From: Neodiprion pinetum
Taxonomy: Eukaryota; Arthropoda; Insecta; Hymenoptera; Diprionidae
Assembly (NCBI RefSeq): GCF_021155775.2
Contig: NC_060232.1
Location: 30,945,922-31,009,921 of the forward strand
DNA length: 64,000 nucleotides
Direction of reading: 5' to 3'
A program made the translations under genes and the position numbers. The notes under the pieces are model-generated. The model saw nothing but the letters and a program-made list of their open reading frames with translations, did no database searches and had not been told where the DNA came from. Positions 13,987 through 27,291 of the stretch are shown here, piece after piece; position 1 is the first letter of the stretch; each line of letters opens with the position of its first letter.

Positions 13987-15035
13987 TATGAGTGGTTTTT
14001 ATTTCCACGTGGTCTATCTAAATTAATATTGGTAAGATTGAACGTATGTACGCATTCAAAGAAAAGCTTAAATCTTATATTGAACGTGCAATTCTTCGGG
14101 ATAATAAATGAATATAAAATTACGTACCGTTGATTTGTAACCCCGTTGTTGTTCGCTACCTGATAACTTAATGATAATTTGTAATTAGTTGCTGATCATT
14201 TAACAATAGCGATGAAAACCGCAACTTATAAGTACGTTTATTACTTTTGTGATTCAATAAGCAACTGATTCGCAACCGCCAATCTCATCGGGCAGCGCTT
14301 GTGTTCTGTTTGAATTTATACTTCCGCCGCGTAATATAGGCCCATGATCCCGCTGAAATCATTGTTTTAACGATGATGTTTCTGCATCGATTAATCATGA
14401 TACGAAAATACCTATAGTTTTACAGGTATATTCGGATTATAGACCTGAGAAAACGATACGTACCATATCAAAACCATATCGCTCTTATTACTACCGTACG
14501 TAGTATTCGCGGGCATCCCGCGTAAAAAAGTTGGTAACGTTATTTTAACGGTTCACGTTTCGGAAAAAATCGTTATTTCGCAATTTTAGGACTATCTGGG
14601 GACGCCGTAAATTATAATAAGAAGAAATATATTCATATTTTGATAACTCAACTTACTCAACTATTTTAGTCACTTTAAAATTGCGATACAATGATTTTTC
14701 ACCCACGTTTCTTCATGTTAACGTTACTAACTTCAGCCTGTTAAAAATTTAAATATTCAAATTCAAATTTGTGCCGTACCTTGTTCCCGTTTCGATAAAT
14801 GGACCAGCGGTAGACGGAATGAATCAACAATTGAAATTAATGTATTGTGACACAGGCATCACAAACTTCCACAACTTAACTTTAGATTACTTTATTCAAA
14901 TGTAGATGAGTAACTGCGTTCTGCGCGATGTTTAACGAGGACAATACACTGACATCTATCTGCTTAATTACCAATTAATCCTTAATAGCATACAATATTT
15001 TTGACTCCTAGTATACGTATTTCATTATTTTCGTC
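13987..15035. other. Intergenic spacer with a MITE copy
   Basis: Spacer between the start of the coiled-coil gene and the stop of the upstream same-strand sulfotransferase. It holds the coiled-coil promoter, probably near 14000-14350 where the sequence is locally richer in GC, and a degenerate MITE at about 14526-14742 described separately. No open frame is supported. Confidence 0.5.
14526..14742. repeat. Degenerate MITE copy (GTAACGTTA family)
   Basis: The left end AAGTTGGTAACGTTA (14529-14543) is the near reverse complement of the right end, TTAACGTTACTAACTTC (14719-14735). The right end reads outward as GAAGTTAGTAACGTTAA, matching the termini of the copy at 59.5 kb. Internal sequence next to the left end (AAAATCG, then TTTCGCAATTTTAG) also matches that copy. 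Non-coding. Limits are approximate. Confidence 0.6.
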
Positions 15036-16498
15036 TCAATGAGCGCATTTTAAGTAATTTTCGTGAGTATAATTGAACATTTGGAAATCAATTTTATATC
15101 GTTGATACAGTTTGAAAATTGTCTCCTGTGTCAGATCTTTGAAGTAACTGCATGTGCGATAGTTATCTGTGAAACCGTTTCGGGTTGCTTGAAGTCTTGG
15201 CATAAAGAACTGGTTTTTAGTTATTCCCATTTTTGAAAAAATAAAATCAATCGTTTCGATGGAATAATCTTCTAGTTTCATAACGAAATTGTACTTCACA
15301 TCGCAGACTGAGCAATGCGAATAATAACTATCCCAGTGCACATCATCGTTTGATGTGGGTTCTTGTAGTAACCAAGTTACAAACTCTTTGAAAGTAGGAA
15401 CCAATTTTAATCTAGAATTAAGAAACAAGCTTTTTGTTTATTGTCTGCATCTACCATTTATGAAATTGGTACATTTGCCTTACCTTTTATTATTATGAAA
15501 TATTCTATTCAATGAGCTGCCAGTTGTCCCGTTTTTGTAAAATATTTCTGGTCTTGTCAAGTGGAATATCATCTTAGTGTATTTCCAAGCTTGCGCCGTG
15601 TACTTTGTATTGTCTTCTATTCGATCTCTGAAATTTAATAAACCAATTTATGAATGAGAAAATTTCATAATCTAATAGTACACTAAATCACGAATTACAA
15701 TGAACGTTGAAAGAGAATATTTGTATACAGTTGGTGAAAATAATATTGTATATCGCAATTATACCTGTATGACGATACAATTCTCTGAAAGGGATGACGT
15801 ATGACTAAAAATTTAAACACTTTACTGTCGTTGACCAAATCTTCTAGTTCTTTAATTGTTTTTGGAGACAAAACATCAATTTCTCTGCAAAGGATAAATA
15901 TGTATATAATACTGTTTAGTTTTTAGAACAGACTAAATGAACATGTGCAAAATAAAAAATAGTACTTATAGTAATCCTTTGAAATACTCCGATTCCTCAT
16001 ATCGGAAAACAATTTAATAAAACTTGTGGATGCAACTTTGCGAATCCAACAATACATCGATGTATTATTTGGGTTGTGTAAATAATGCCTCTTCACAAGA
16101 GGTGTTCTAAGGTTGTATTGACCACACATTTTCAAGATTGACCAGAGGTGTGGCATGTTCTGTGAAAATAAAAAAGAAATAGTCTTTTAGTGCACTAATT
16201 CCTCAATAAATTTCCATATGATTTATACTAATTTATGTCATACCTGTGAATCGGTCAGTCTGCTTTTTATACCATCATACTCGAGTTCCGGTATGTTGCC
16301 ACTGGAAATTTCATTGCCTATTTTAATAAATTGTTTAGTTGCATTGTGAGTAAGAGTACATTCTTTTCCAGAAGGAAAAGTTTTTAATCTCTTCTGCAAA
16401 ACAAATATAAACGTGTAAAGTATTAGACACACAAGTAAATATTTTATGTATAGCCTCTTTGTCAGCATATTTGCAACTGCAAAGGAACTTTTCCGCAT
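15036..16498 (-). CDS. Golgi carbohydrate sulfotransferase (HNK-1/CHST8-14 family)
   Basis: Five coding exons: 16498-16244, 16159-15966, 15884-15765, 15627-15484, 15411-15036. Phases close and give about 362 aa. It is a type II membrane protein: a short cytoplasmic tail, one signal-anchor helix (about residues 16-35, YIKYLLVCLILYTFIFVLQ), a stem and a lumenal catalytic domain. The PAPS 5'-phosphosulfate loop is RKVASTSF at 125-132 and the 3'-phosphate loop is RHPFQRIVSSYR at 179-190, both diagnostic of the sulfotransferase-2 family. Cysteines CSVCDVKYNFVMKLED in the last exon are also family-typical. The family moves sulfate from PAPS to chondroitin, dermatan or GalNAc-containing glycans; which acceptor is used cannot be read here. 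The start is the only ATG giving the signal anchor. No defects seen. Confidence 0.9.
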
Positions 16499-17674
16499 GC
16501 TTTTTCCTGAAAGATGGTGAGCATCCGGTTTTGAATGTAGTGGGAGTGGTCAAGCAGATAAAATTTATCAGTCTACCACTGCCCACTCCTGCTGAGCTAT
16601 TGTTTATAGATGAAAGAAATATTGGTCACAGACACAGAGTTTCTGCGATAATATTCAGTGTATAAACTACTTTTTCTTCAAATGTTGCAATCGTTTATTG
16701 AAGTTTATGAAGTTGATTGGCTAGGTACTAAATACCGTGGAAACTCTAGAATTAGCTAACATACGCTGTTATATTAACCTTGGTTCAGATTAACTTTGCG
16801 GTTGTAATTCTAGCAGTCTTCCTACCAACATTTCAATTGAAAATATCTAAGCTAAATTGGTTTTATAACAGGATATGGAGAGTCAAAGAAATGTGAAACT
16901 ATGTACCTGAAATTTATTTACTTGTCTTTCATGGCAGCATAAATGGTATACAATATAAATTCATACATCGCACAACTTACACATTCAATCCTAATAATTA
17001 ATTACACTTTAGAACATATTAAATCATCTATGTTCAGATAGTAAATATCTAAACGCTAGATCGTACAGGCGTACTGTGTGAAATATGTTCATATTCGAAA
17101 AAAATTTTTACCTTGATCAGAATTATAACTTTTCTGTACAAATTGATATAATTTTGTAGATTTATCCTTAAGTATTTTATTTACTGACATCAAGATTGAT
17201 ACAATGCCTTTGCATTAAGTTACTGAATGTAAGAAAATCCATATACAATGAGTAATTACTGAAATTTACTAAAATCACATGTAAATTGGAAACTGACTTT
17301 CTCCAATGTTCCAACGAAATGAAAAGAATTACTAATTGAAATACGTCATTTATTTAAATGGTTCAAGTGATGAGAATTACAACCTTTGCAAATGCAACAA
17401 GATTCCCAAGTTGCATTCGACCACCTCACCGGTGAGTATAATATAATTAATTTTCTGATGAAAGTAAAAAAAAAAAAAATTTAGATTTTAAACAGCGAGT
17501 AATTAATTTATCCACGTATAAAACTTCGTCACGGAAGATTTACAAACATTATTTAACTATCGTGCGACAATTTCATCTCTACATCTACGTACGAAATTCG
17601 TTGATTGTACGAATTACTTACACCCTACTGAGAATGAGGCAGTGTATGGAAAAGTAGAAAAGAAAATTTTGAAT
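16499..17674. other. Sulfotransferase promoter and YTHDC1 3' UTR
   Basis: No supported gene. Both flanking genes are on minus, so this stretch contains the sulfotransferase promoter (near 16500) and the YTHDC1 3' UTR (from 17674 downward). A minus-strand AATAAA at 17349-17354 is a candidate YTHDC1 polyadenylation signal. Confidence 0.4.
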
Positions 17675-20600
17675 CTATCTGCGTTCTCTATAGCGGTGGT
17701 GGTGATCTCGAGTTGATGAACGGTGATCGCTGTGTCGGCTATGTCGACTTGCAGTTCGCCATAAGAATTCATCAACACTTCGTTCATAGCTTCGTTTATC
17801 CAAAGCAGATGTGGAAGAACTGTAGTCGGGTGGCAATGGCAATCCATCGTAGTAACGAGGTGGCGGAGGTGGCGGTGGTAAGGAATCATATGGATGAGCA
17901 GTAACATAGGGTGGCAAAGGAGGTAATTGATGTTGCATAGTACGCATATAATCTGCAACGTAAGCTTCAGCAGCTGCAGCTGCTCCAATACCCGAACTGC
18001 CGTACCCTCTACAGGAGAAAAAAGAAATACACTTTAGTTTAGTTTACACAATAGTACTAGAGGAACAACTAAGCTTTCACACAACAAAACTTTGTGAAAG
18101 TAATATACCTTAGACATACTGTTTTCATGTAGATTGTCCATTTGCCCTATAAACTTTGAGTTCAGTGATATTTTGTATATAGAAGAAAAGAAAGATATAT
18201 TGGAGAAATTTATACTGCATGCTACTAATAATATCACCTTTAAATACAATACTCTTCGCTCATGCTCACTTTGAATACGGCGAATCTCCACGACTAAACC
18301 AACTCGGATAACGTTGGAGATGATCTCTTGAGCCTCTATGATCCGCAGATGGATGTATGTGACCTCTGGCCAAAGAAGCCAATCGTGACCTAGAAGTCAA
18401 GAACAATCTGCGTCCTCTTCCACTTCCACGGCTGCGTAGGAATCTTGAATTGTTTACTACTCTGCTGTTGTCACGATAGCTTCGAGATGTTCTTACAACG
18501 TTCTTCGATGCTTCCTTCGACTTCCTTAGAATTGGTGTCATTTCTATACCTAAAATATCGATATCATAGTAGAGTGAATAATCATATCATGTAGTCATAA
18601 TAAGCCACGTGTGGTGCATCAAATATCGAAAACGATTGGTTTTTGTGTATTGCATTCGTTATAATATCGGAAGTAAAGATTATTGCACTACAAGTTCGTA
18701 TTTTGGGTGATTTTAGAGCCTTAGAGAGTTAGTATAAAGTACGCTATTGGAAACTAAATATGATTTAATTAATTAATAATTGTAAATCTAATAATATATT
18801 GGCAACCATCCAGATAGTAAAGGAATGAACAGTTATGAGAAAAATTTAGAATCGGTAAAAGATATTTTTACGCCTTTTGTTTGTTACAATGTAGTTTTAT
18901 ACCTTCATCTTCTGGAAACAGCCTACACAATTCTTCGGCAACTCGTGGCTCGATTTCTTGTCCATCACGACCAATTTTCACTTGTTTACCATCATTCCAT
19001 GGGTTATATAGATGCAACGTCGATGTAAAAGGCAATTCCTTTCTGCATATCCAATCAACCTTGAATACACCTCCCAATGCTTTGGCTGATAAACCTGGTG
19101 GTAATACCTATGAAGCGAGTGGTCAGTATAAAGATTATGATAGATTAAGTATTGTATTAATTTGTAACTATTTTTTTGTATTACGTTAAACGGTATTTTT
19201 AACATGCTGCTCAATCACATTTGAATCAAGTGCAGCGAAATTTGTCTCAAAAGTAAGAAAAGATTTGAAAAACTATTATAAGGACAATAAATAAGATGCT
19301 CAAAAGCCGTGAAAGATTGTGAACTGTAGGGTGCGCCAAGAAAAAGAATTTTTTTATCAAACGCGCATCAAAATTTTGATAGAGCATCTCAAATAATATA
19401 TCTCATCCACGTATAAGCTCTTAATATTGATATTCATCAGAGGTACCCAAAAAAGTACTGATATAAAATTTTCCTAAATCTAACCGATTACGAGATATTC
19501 ACCTACAACCATTGAGTCATATGCGAATATCTCTTAATCGGTTAGAATTATGAAAATTTTATTTTGGTACTTTTTTATAGAGCATGAAATTTCTTATAAT
19601 AATCTGTATCTACATAGTTTATAAGTCAAGCCGTTTACGAGAAAAAAAAAAAATTTCCGATTTCCTTTATGTGTTATTTCAGTGGAAAATGGAAAAACAA
19701 TATAGGCACGTCTAACTATCACTATTAAGAGCTCATATTAGAATGAGATATAATATTTGATATGACCAACCAAAATTTTGATGCTCGTTTACAAAAAAGT
19801 AAAAAAAAATTTTTACACACCCTAGTAGACTGGCATGATTGTTCAAATATGTGATAGTTTGATTTTATTACTCTGGATACATATTCAGTAAAAGAATTGC
19901 AAGTTCATAGCCTCGTAGTAAATACACAAACCCATGATATAGGAGGACCATCTCTTCTGGATTCGGTGCTAAGCCTAGCAAAGCCAGCAAATTTCCCTGA
20001 TTCTTTCACTGAGAAAATGAGAAGAACATTTCTTGATTCTCTATATGCTTGATTCAAATTAGCTTCATTCTGAGGAAGTGTGCTCCATACACCTTTGGCT
20101 TTTGATAGCGTCACGTTTTCTGCATTATTTGATTTTATGATGAAGAATCTAATGAGAAAAAATTATAGAAAATCGGCTTAAAAATGATTATCAAACCTAG
20201 CTGTACTTATGTATCGTTTCAAATAACAAGTAAATTGATGGGTAGGTTGATTTTTGATGTAACACGACTCTAAATGGTATAGAATATTTATAATTTCACT
20301 AGTCATTCATTGTGTATGTTAAATTTCTCTTCAGTATTCAGTATACCAAGCTATACCATTGTTTTACTTGATAACAAAAAAGTTTATTGCCGAATTCCAC
20401 AGTATCAAACATGAAAACGAGTGTGATAAATAAACTTATCCAAGGTTGACTAATGATAAGTCAAGAAATCAAAAAATTGTATCTCTGCAGTAAAAAACCC
20501 GGCTTTATAATCAGATTAATACTTAGAGACTTTAGAATATATTTTGCTCACACGACTGATGAATCAGTATGGTTTCAGCATATGTGAAAACGTAAATATA

Positions 20601-21171
20601 ACATTCAGATGGTAGAAACAAATATTGGAGTAGATGGTAAAAAAACAGAGTTGTGGTTCTGTTCTTCCTTTGTGAAAATTATCTATGATACTAGTCTTAC
20701 AACAAATATTACATAGTCATAACCAAATCCTTGTTACAACGGATAATATAATAGTATAAATTGATGAAAAAACTATGTAATACTCTTATTAATAAACAAA
20801 TAGACATTGTTGAGGTGTGTGTCGAACCTTGCATCTCTAAATAAATAATTTAGTTTTGTTGTATAATCGTAGTTTTTCGCAATAGTTTTATTTTCCTTGG
20901 ATCGCGCACGTTTTGTCTCAGGACTAGAAGACTTGGAGTCCCTGGACCTTGCCCGTTTTCCTCTGTTCCTACGATTCCTCTTGTTGTCTCCTCTGGAAGA
21001 GTTCGTTGAAACTGAGCTAATGCTAGGCTGACTGGAATCAGAATCTGAGCTACTTGAAGAAACTTCGCTACGAGTGTCGTAAGTTTCATCTGCGCCTATT
21101 TTCAGCTCGTCGCCCATTTCATTTTCTCCGCAACTCAGGTTTATGTTATCTCCGTCTGCGTTGTTATCCAT
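17675..21171 (-). CDS. YTHDC1: YTHDC1, nuclear m6A RNA reader
   Basis: Five coding exons: 21171-20828, 20148-19932, 19107-18903, 18543-18270, 18008-17675. Phases close and give about 457 aa. The N-terminus is acidic, then Ser- and Arg-rich with basic nuclear-localisation stretches. The YTH domain runs from about 108 to 260 (FFIIKSNNAENV, KGVWSTLP, ISWVLPPGLSAKALGG, KIGRDGQEI). The m6A cage is intact: Trp136, Trp187 and Leu198 align with human Trp377, Trp428 and Leu439. The tail is Arg/Ser-rich, then Pro-rich (seven prolines in a row), ending in the conserved RSVDEFLWRT block and an Arg/His-rich end. The family binds m6A in nuclear RNA and affects splicing, including the sex-determination splicing of Sxl in Drosophila. 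The intron between exons 2 and 3 holds a palindromic MITE. The donor after exon 1 reads gttcga, which is unusual but fits the phase. Confidence 0.95.
19329..19822. mobile_element. 494-bp palindromic MITE with TA flanks (Tc1/mariner-like)
   Basis: Starts GGGTGCGCC after TA (19327-19328) and ends ACACACCC before TA (19823-19824). The two halves are near reverse complements almost throughout: AAACGCGCATCAAAATTTTG pairs with AAACGAGCATCAAAATTTTG read from the right end, the CTCTTAATA blocks pair, and the centre pairs CTAACCGATTA with TAATCGGTTAG. No coding capacity. The TA duplication and foldback form fit a Tc1/mariner-type non-autonomous element. It lies in the second coding intron of YTHDC1. 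Confidence 0.8.
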
Positions 21172-22700
21172 TGTGCAATTTTTAATGTTTATCGATGAAG
21201 TTCTGTCGTTATTGCTTTTTAGTTCTACGTATTTCGTTAATAGATTATAACGGGTGGTGATCTTCCGATAATGACTATCTATCCTGGTGCGTCTTGTGAC
21301 AACGTGGAATAATCAGTGAAACGCCAGCGACGTTCTAGGGCCTCTAAATCTGCTCTGAAACGCAAATATAAAAATATCCTTACTCCGTGGTAATGTATAT
21401 TGGTAACTTTGCCCAACAACATGATCGTTACATATAGATACATCGCGTAATACATTGGTACAATTGGGAATTGTTATTGTGATTGTTATTATTATGATAA
21501 AAATAGTCCTTGCATAATTCTTTTTTCTTTTTCTGTTTCTTTTTCTTTCTTTCCCCTTTAAACTTGAGCTAGAAATCCGCGAGTAGTGAGAATCACGTGA
21601 CATTTAGCTTTCGTTATGCATGGTGCTTTATTACGGCATTATATTTGTCAAAGGTTGGATGGTCGGTACGAAAAAGTTTTGTTGCGATCACGAAATGTGT
21701 CTTTTATTTAAAACAAACGAATAACGAACAGGGACGTAATGGTCCTTGGAAGTAGGCAGGCACGGAGGGCATTGTACGTAATATCGTAGTAGGGAAACAA
21801 TCCTAAGAGTAAGAAAAGTTCATTTAGGTATGTTTATTTTGGAGAGCCCCGTATCAACTAAGTCCTGGCACCACTAAACATGCTCAGAATCATCATCATA
21901 TTGTACAAAGTTCATGTTTGCAAACGTAAGTCCTCGGATACAAGCCATTGCTGTCGACTCGGTACACTTACGTGCACACTCGTATTTCTCCACTTTAAAA
22001 TACACAATTAGCACCGCACCAAGTACCCGTCTTTCAATTATCGATTGTCATGTGAATATTCTAAAGGGTATTTTGATTTTTTCGTTTCTTCAATACATAC
22101 ACTGGTAAACACAAAACAACTTTTTCAAAAGGGGAAATCCAGCCAAATATTACCACAGCAATAAACAATCTGCTCGAAATAAAAGCACTGAATAAAAACG
22201 GAGATAGAAGAAAACGCGTCTATCATGTGACGTACTGGACAATCGATAAGTATGATAACTTACGTGATATTTACCCTAGGAGGATGTTCGAGCACATCAG
22301 ACCATTTTAGTAGTGATTTGTAAAATGTCCAAGAATTTACTTAATCATAGGGGTTTTATATAGCGGAATTCATTTATTTAATGAAAAATCTGGATGTGAA
22401 AATATTTTTCATCGATTACAGTGACTCCCAGGCACGCCAGGGGCCTGATTCTGATTTTCTTTTCGCCGGTGAAAACAAGATTTTCCGTTTTAAGCTGACT
22501 TCTGATCGATCTAGATGGCGCTTATCACCGTTTCTACGAGTGAAGAAAGAATCCGAATCAGGCCTCAGAAACAGAATCGATTCTGGGGCAGTGTGCGCTT
22601 ACCGACCGAGTGAGAAAGTCGATTGTGGTGTTATTCCGATGTTATTTAATGGCCGCCATGTTTAAAATCGAGAACCGCCATCTTCGACCATTTTTCACGG
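21172..22700. promoter_or_regulatory. YTHDC1/spinophilin head-to-head spacer
   Basis: The spacer between the divergent YTHDC1 and spinophilin genes. Near 22650-22740 the sequence becomes richer in CpG (GGCCGCCATG, then CCGCCATCTTCG), which suggests the spinophilin transcription start is close by. A short inverted repeat sits at 22440-22566. No coding exon is supported; the YTHDC1 5' UTR probably occupies part of 21172-21400. Confidence 0.4.
22440..22566. repeat. Short inverted-repeat element (possible MITE)
   Basis: GGGGCCTGATTC at 22440-22451 is inverted at 22555-22566 (GAATCAGGCCTC). The similarity continues inward for about ten bases (GATTTTCTTTTC against GGATTCTTTCTTC). About 127 bp long and non-coding. 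I cannot see a clear target duplication, so calling it mobile is tentative. Confidence 0.4.
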
Positions 22701-25700
22701 GTTGTTGACACGGGCAGTTCCCAGCCGGTCGTGAGAGTGTTTCTGCTAAAGAAAAGTTGGTATATAATTATAAACTAACGATAAATAGTCAGTGTTAACT
22801 AAGTTTGAAGTCGCGTTTGGGCATAGTTGAGGGTTTGTGATTGTGTAAATCGTTTACGGCGATGACAAATGAAAAAAATTTGCGAAAACATTATACTGTG
22901 TGACAAACGACAAAAACTCCAGACGACTGACAGATTTCACGTATCAATGCTTTCTCTTTTTCACTTTACTGTCTTTCAAGATATCGTCGAAGTCGCATTT
23001 GTTGCGATAAAGTGACAATAAACAACTTGGATAATGAAGTAAAGTGTTAGAAAGCCGATTTTCCCTCACGTACCTGAGCGAAGCTTGATCGTTTACGCAC
23101 ATGCCGTCTTCCCGAGAGGAGCATCAATTGGTAAACAATTATTATACAATTTTATCACATAAAGTATTCAGCTGCCTTTACTAATTCAGTTACTATCGTC
23201 TAAAACATTAAGCATTGTGATTTTCTCAACTACATTACCACATCTTCTTTTTCCCCCCATAAATTATGTTACTCTTTCATTTTACACGAGACGAGGAGAA
23301 ATATTGACTGGTGACATTTTTGCACCCAACGGTCAGTGGCCTTTCGATATCCAATGGCGAATCGAATATAATTTGCATTTAACTGAATAATTTTACTCTG
23401 TTTAATATCTTTGACACGAGACTGAACAATGATTTCTAAACTCCATTTCCGAATTCCTCAAATCAAATTCCTTGATTGATAAGGTTGGTTTTTTTTTATT
23501 CATTTTTATCACCCAATAATCATCTACCTAGCTGGGTACACAGGATCATGATTTATATTTACTCGGCCTATTACAGAATTGAGCTAGTGATCTTTTCAAT
23601 TGGGACTTTTTCTATTTTAAATTTCTAGGTTGAGCTGCAATACAGCATTGTTCATTGCTTAGCATGGTACCAATTACTTGACCATCGGATTGAAATTTTT
23701 AACTGACACTTCTCAAGTTTACCAGAACAATCGAAACATCGAATATTAAATATTACAGTGTAATCTGTAATGATATTTCCGAATTGATATAAGAAATTGT
23801 TTCCGAATTATCATGAATTTTATCTTTCACATATTGACTGGATTTTGCTTGTTGTGATATAAATTTATGTTAGTTTAGTATATTATATAATTCTAGAGAG
23901 ATAAGTTGAATCATAGTCTTTGCACGCGGACGGTGCGAGTGCCTTAAAACATTAGACTTTCAAAGGTGTATTAAGTGCGCAGCAAAACAGAGCACACCTT
24001 TCTTTCGAAAATGATTAGTTGCTAATTGCAGAAATGCCGTCAATGAATGTCTCCGTTGATTTATAATACTATCTTCAGAGGAAAAGTAATTTAATCTTTT
24101 GTTGAAATTGTAGTGTTTGCAGTTGCTCGTAACTAGATGTGTCTTTTCTATTTCTTTGCACTAATATCACCATTTGTGGGCAAATTGAAAGTATCCTTAC
24201 TGAAATGACACGCTTTAATAAATCTGAAAGTACGCGGTGCCTCTGGTCGAATACCTGGAACTTCCATGCAAATGTACTACCATGTCCAAACGTAATTAAC
24301 ATTGCTCAATCTATAATGACCATATAATTTTATGTTATTAATCTCATTCGGACTTTGAGTCATTGTTTAAGGTAGTTCATTGTGCTACTGAAGTCTTGGG
24401 AGTACAAGATCTTGATAAGAATTGACCCACAATGATTCGAAGTCCATCTCATCATATATGTCAATAGGACAGATAGGTGAATACTATTTGTGCTTATGCA
24501 AACTTAGTCTGGAAGAGACTACAAGAGGTAAATTAAGTTAGATAGCAACAAGTGAATATAACAATTCAATCAGATGATAACCATAATAGAATTTTTTTGA
24601 TGATAAAATAACGATGAACGACAATGCACTCATGACAAGATTATCAATTGATCAGAGATTAATATATACATTATTTTCATTGCGTTAGGCGGTACTTGTG
24701 ACTGAGGTTTTCAATGACAATTCACCGCTTCAGATCTTTTGTCTATTGTATGTAAAAGTATAAGCAATTCGTATAACACATGCGATATCATTGCTACTCA
24801 CTTTGTTCGCCTGGAGTTGTTTAAAAAAATATTGTATGAGCGATTAAATAATCGAATATGCAGAGTAAATGCTTTTGTGAAGTGGTATGTGAAAGTAACG
24901 GTTGGTTACCTCTTTTCTTTATTGATATACAAGTCTGGTTCAAGGCTGTTATAACTAACGTTCAAGTGTGTTTTTTTTCGTCCACTGGTGCTAAATTTGT
25001 TGCAAATGTTAATTTTTCTTTGACTTGAAATTAATTCAATTATGCGTATCTATTGTACAAATTGTATAACAATTTCTTTCATCTGGTGATTGAAAGTGTG
25101 CATAATAGATTTTCTTAGTACTTTATTAACATTTTTGGTGTTTTTTGTGTTCATGACATTATTTTGGCATCAAAAGTAATATCATTTTCTTGCAAAAAGA
25201 AAAATATCACATCACATTTTTAAAATATCATCAAGTGATAGAATATTATTACACGATGAAAGAGGTTTTGAATAAAAGCATTGACAATCTTGAATTATAT
25301 AGAACCAATAAAAATGTCGAATGCTAGAATAGTTTTACTTGCTGAAAATAATTATTACTATGGCTTTTTATTTTATTTCAGATCTTATTTACTTTTGATA
25401 CTCGGTCAAATTTGTGCATTTAGCAATTATTTGTTTGATCAATATTGATCTGATCGTTTTGGCAAAATAGATTTACCTTTGAAACCTTGAATGTATTTCT
25501 ATTTTTTACATATCACTAATTTTTACGAAAAAAAATTTTAAAAAATAAAAATAAAAAATAAAGATATATCTCTAGTCCCTTATACTTGCACTGGAAGGAA
25601 GGAATGATGTACTCTATATGCATTATTGTTTTCATTTATATTAGACTTTCAAGTTTCATCTGCCCTTTTCAATGACAGAGAGACAAGAGTCAAGTATTGA

Positions 25701-27291
25701 TTGTTTGGACATGGCACAGCAAAGGGAGGAAGAGTGGGAACCAGACTTACCTTTGCATGCTGCTTCACCTTTCACTTAACTCTCACTTAAATTATTCCTC
25801 AAAATGAACATTTATTAGAATCTCAAATCTTTAAATTAATAATCCATTCAAATTACATTGCTGTAGCTACAAAAATATGTTCACTTACCTACAAATTCTT
25901 TCATCAATTCTTCAACTTCTTGTTGTTTTTTTAAGTTTAATGAAATTTCAACAAATTTAAAATAGTATTAAAACGAATATATCTTACTAGCACCATTCCT
26001 TGATATTAATACCAAACTCTTATTACGTTATATCATTTATTGAATAATATATTAATTGAAAAAATGCCTCCAAAAATAGTATTGATTAAAAAAAATTTGC
26101 TTACTTGTAAAAATAAACTCTATAAACATGAAATGTTGGGGGTCCAGTTTTATGAGACATGTTTTACACATGTGACAATATTAGATGATATCATTTCAGT
26201 TAGTATTTCCATTTGATACTCACCTTGGAAACAAAACATTGTGGAAAGTATAACTTACAATCCCATAACCACAAGTTGGACATAGGTTTTAATTTCAAAC
26301 AGTATGTTTTAATATTTACCAGCCAGGTTACGGCGTCTATTACTTATTATTGGTTAAAACTTTTCTTTAGTATTCTTCATGAACTAAGGGATTTCTTGTT
26401 TATTATCAATAAATAAATGAATAAATAAAAATATTTAATATGAATTTTATTTGGTAAAAAATGATCTGGCTATATCTAATAATTGACCGTGGTTAATCAG
26501 TCGATCAAATAATTGGCACTCGCTTATTATGCAGGTGATAGAAGAGCCAAAACTTCAACAAATATCAACAAATGAACATGGGCTGAAGCATAGTATGCTT
26601 TAAGATACTTCGAGATTTTCATAGGTAATTGATGAGTTTTTAGAGAAGAAAGAGGTAAGATTGATAAGCGTTTAATAACTCATGTCAAGTAGTAATTAGT
26701 ATACCATTTACACAATAGTTGTATCTCTTTCTGCTACAATTACAGATCAGTTCATAAAAATACATACAAGAGGTTTGTATTTTTCATTTTTATTTTCTGT
26801 GGTAGAGATTTGGCTCTGATTTTGTTTTCTGATGTTTTCATGAAAAATGTTACCAATAAAATATTATAATTAATACTATTATCTTAATAGTATTTTCAAG
26901 TACTTGGAGCTGTAATAGATAGATACAATAAAGATCGTGATTCATGACGCTCCAATGATACAACGTACAATTGATATATGATTTCACTTATCAGTTTATC
27001 TCCAATTCTTATCACAGTGGTAGCCTATTCCTTGTGGTTTTATGTTTATTTCATGTTAAGTTGGTGCATTTTGGCCTTTAGGAACACTTTTCACTATCAC
27101 AAGACAAGTGGATGTTCATTATTGTATTAGATTTTTTGAAGTAGGATTCTAGAGAAAATTTATATGCCACACCATTTTTTCATCAGGCAATTTTACAGTG
27201 CAAGTTACATTTATTCAATTAATTTTACATTTCCTTCTTTGTTACTGAATTATTTTTTCTTGTTCTTCTAGAATCATTTAACGGAATAAAG
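22701..27291 (+). other. Spinophilin 5' UTR exon and long first intron
   Basis: A 5' untranslated exon probably ends at CAATTG|gtaaac near 23131, joined to the acceptor tgttcttctag at 27271 just before the coding start. Between them is an AT-rich intron of about 4.1 kb with no supported coding sequence. The 5' exon contains an ATG at 23101 (ATGCCGTCTTCC) that after splicing would give a short upstream frame ending before the main start. The exon is inferred from splice signals only. Confidence 0.35.
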
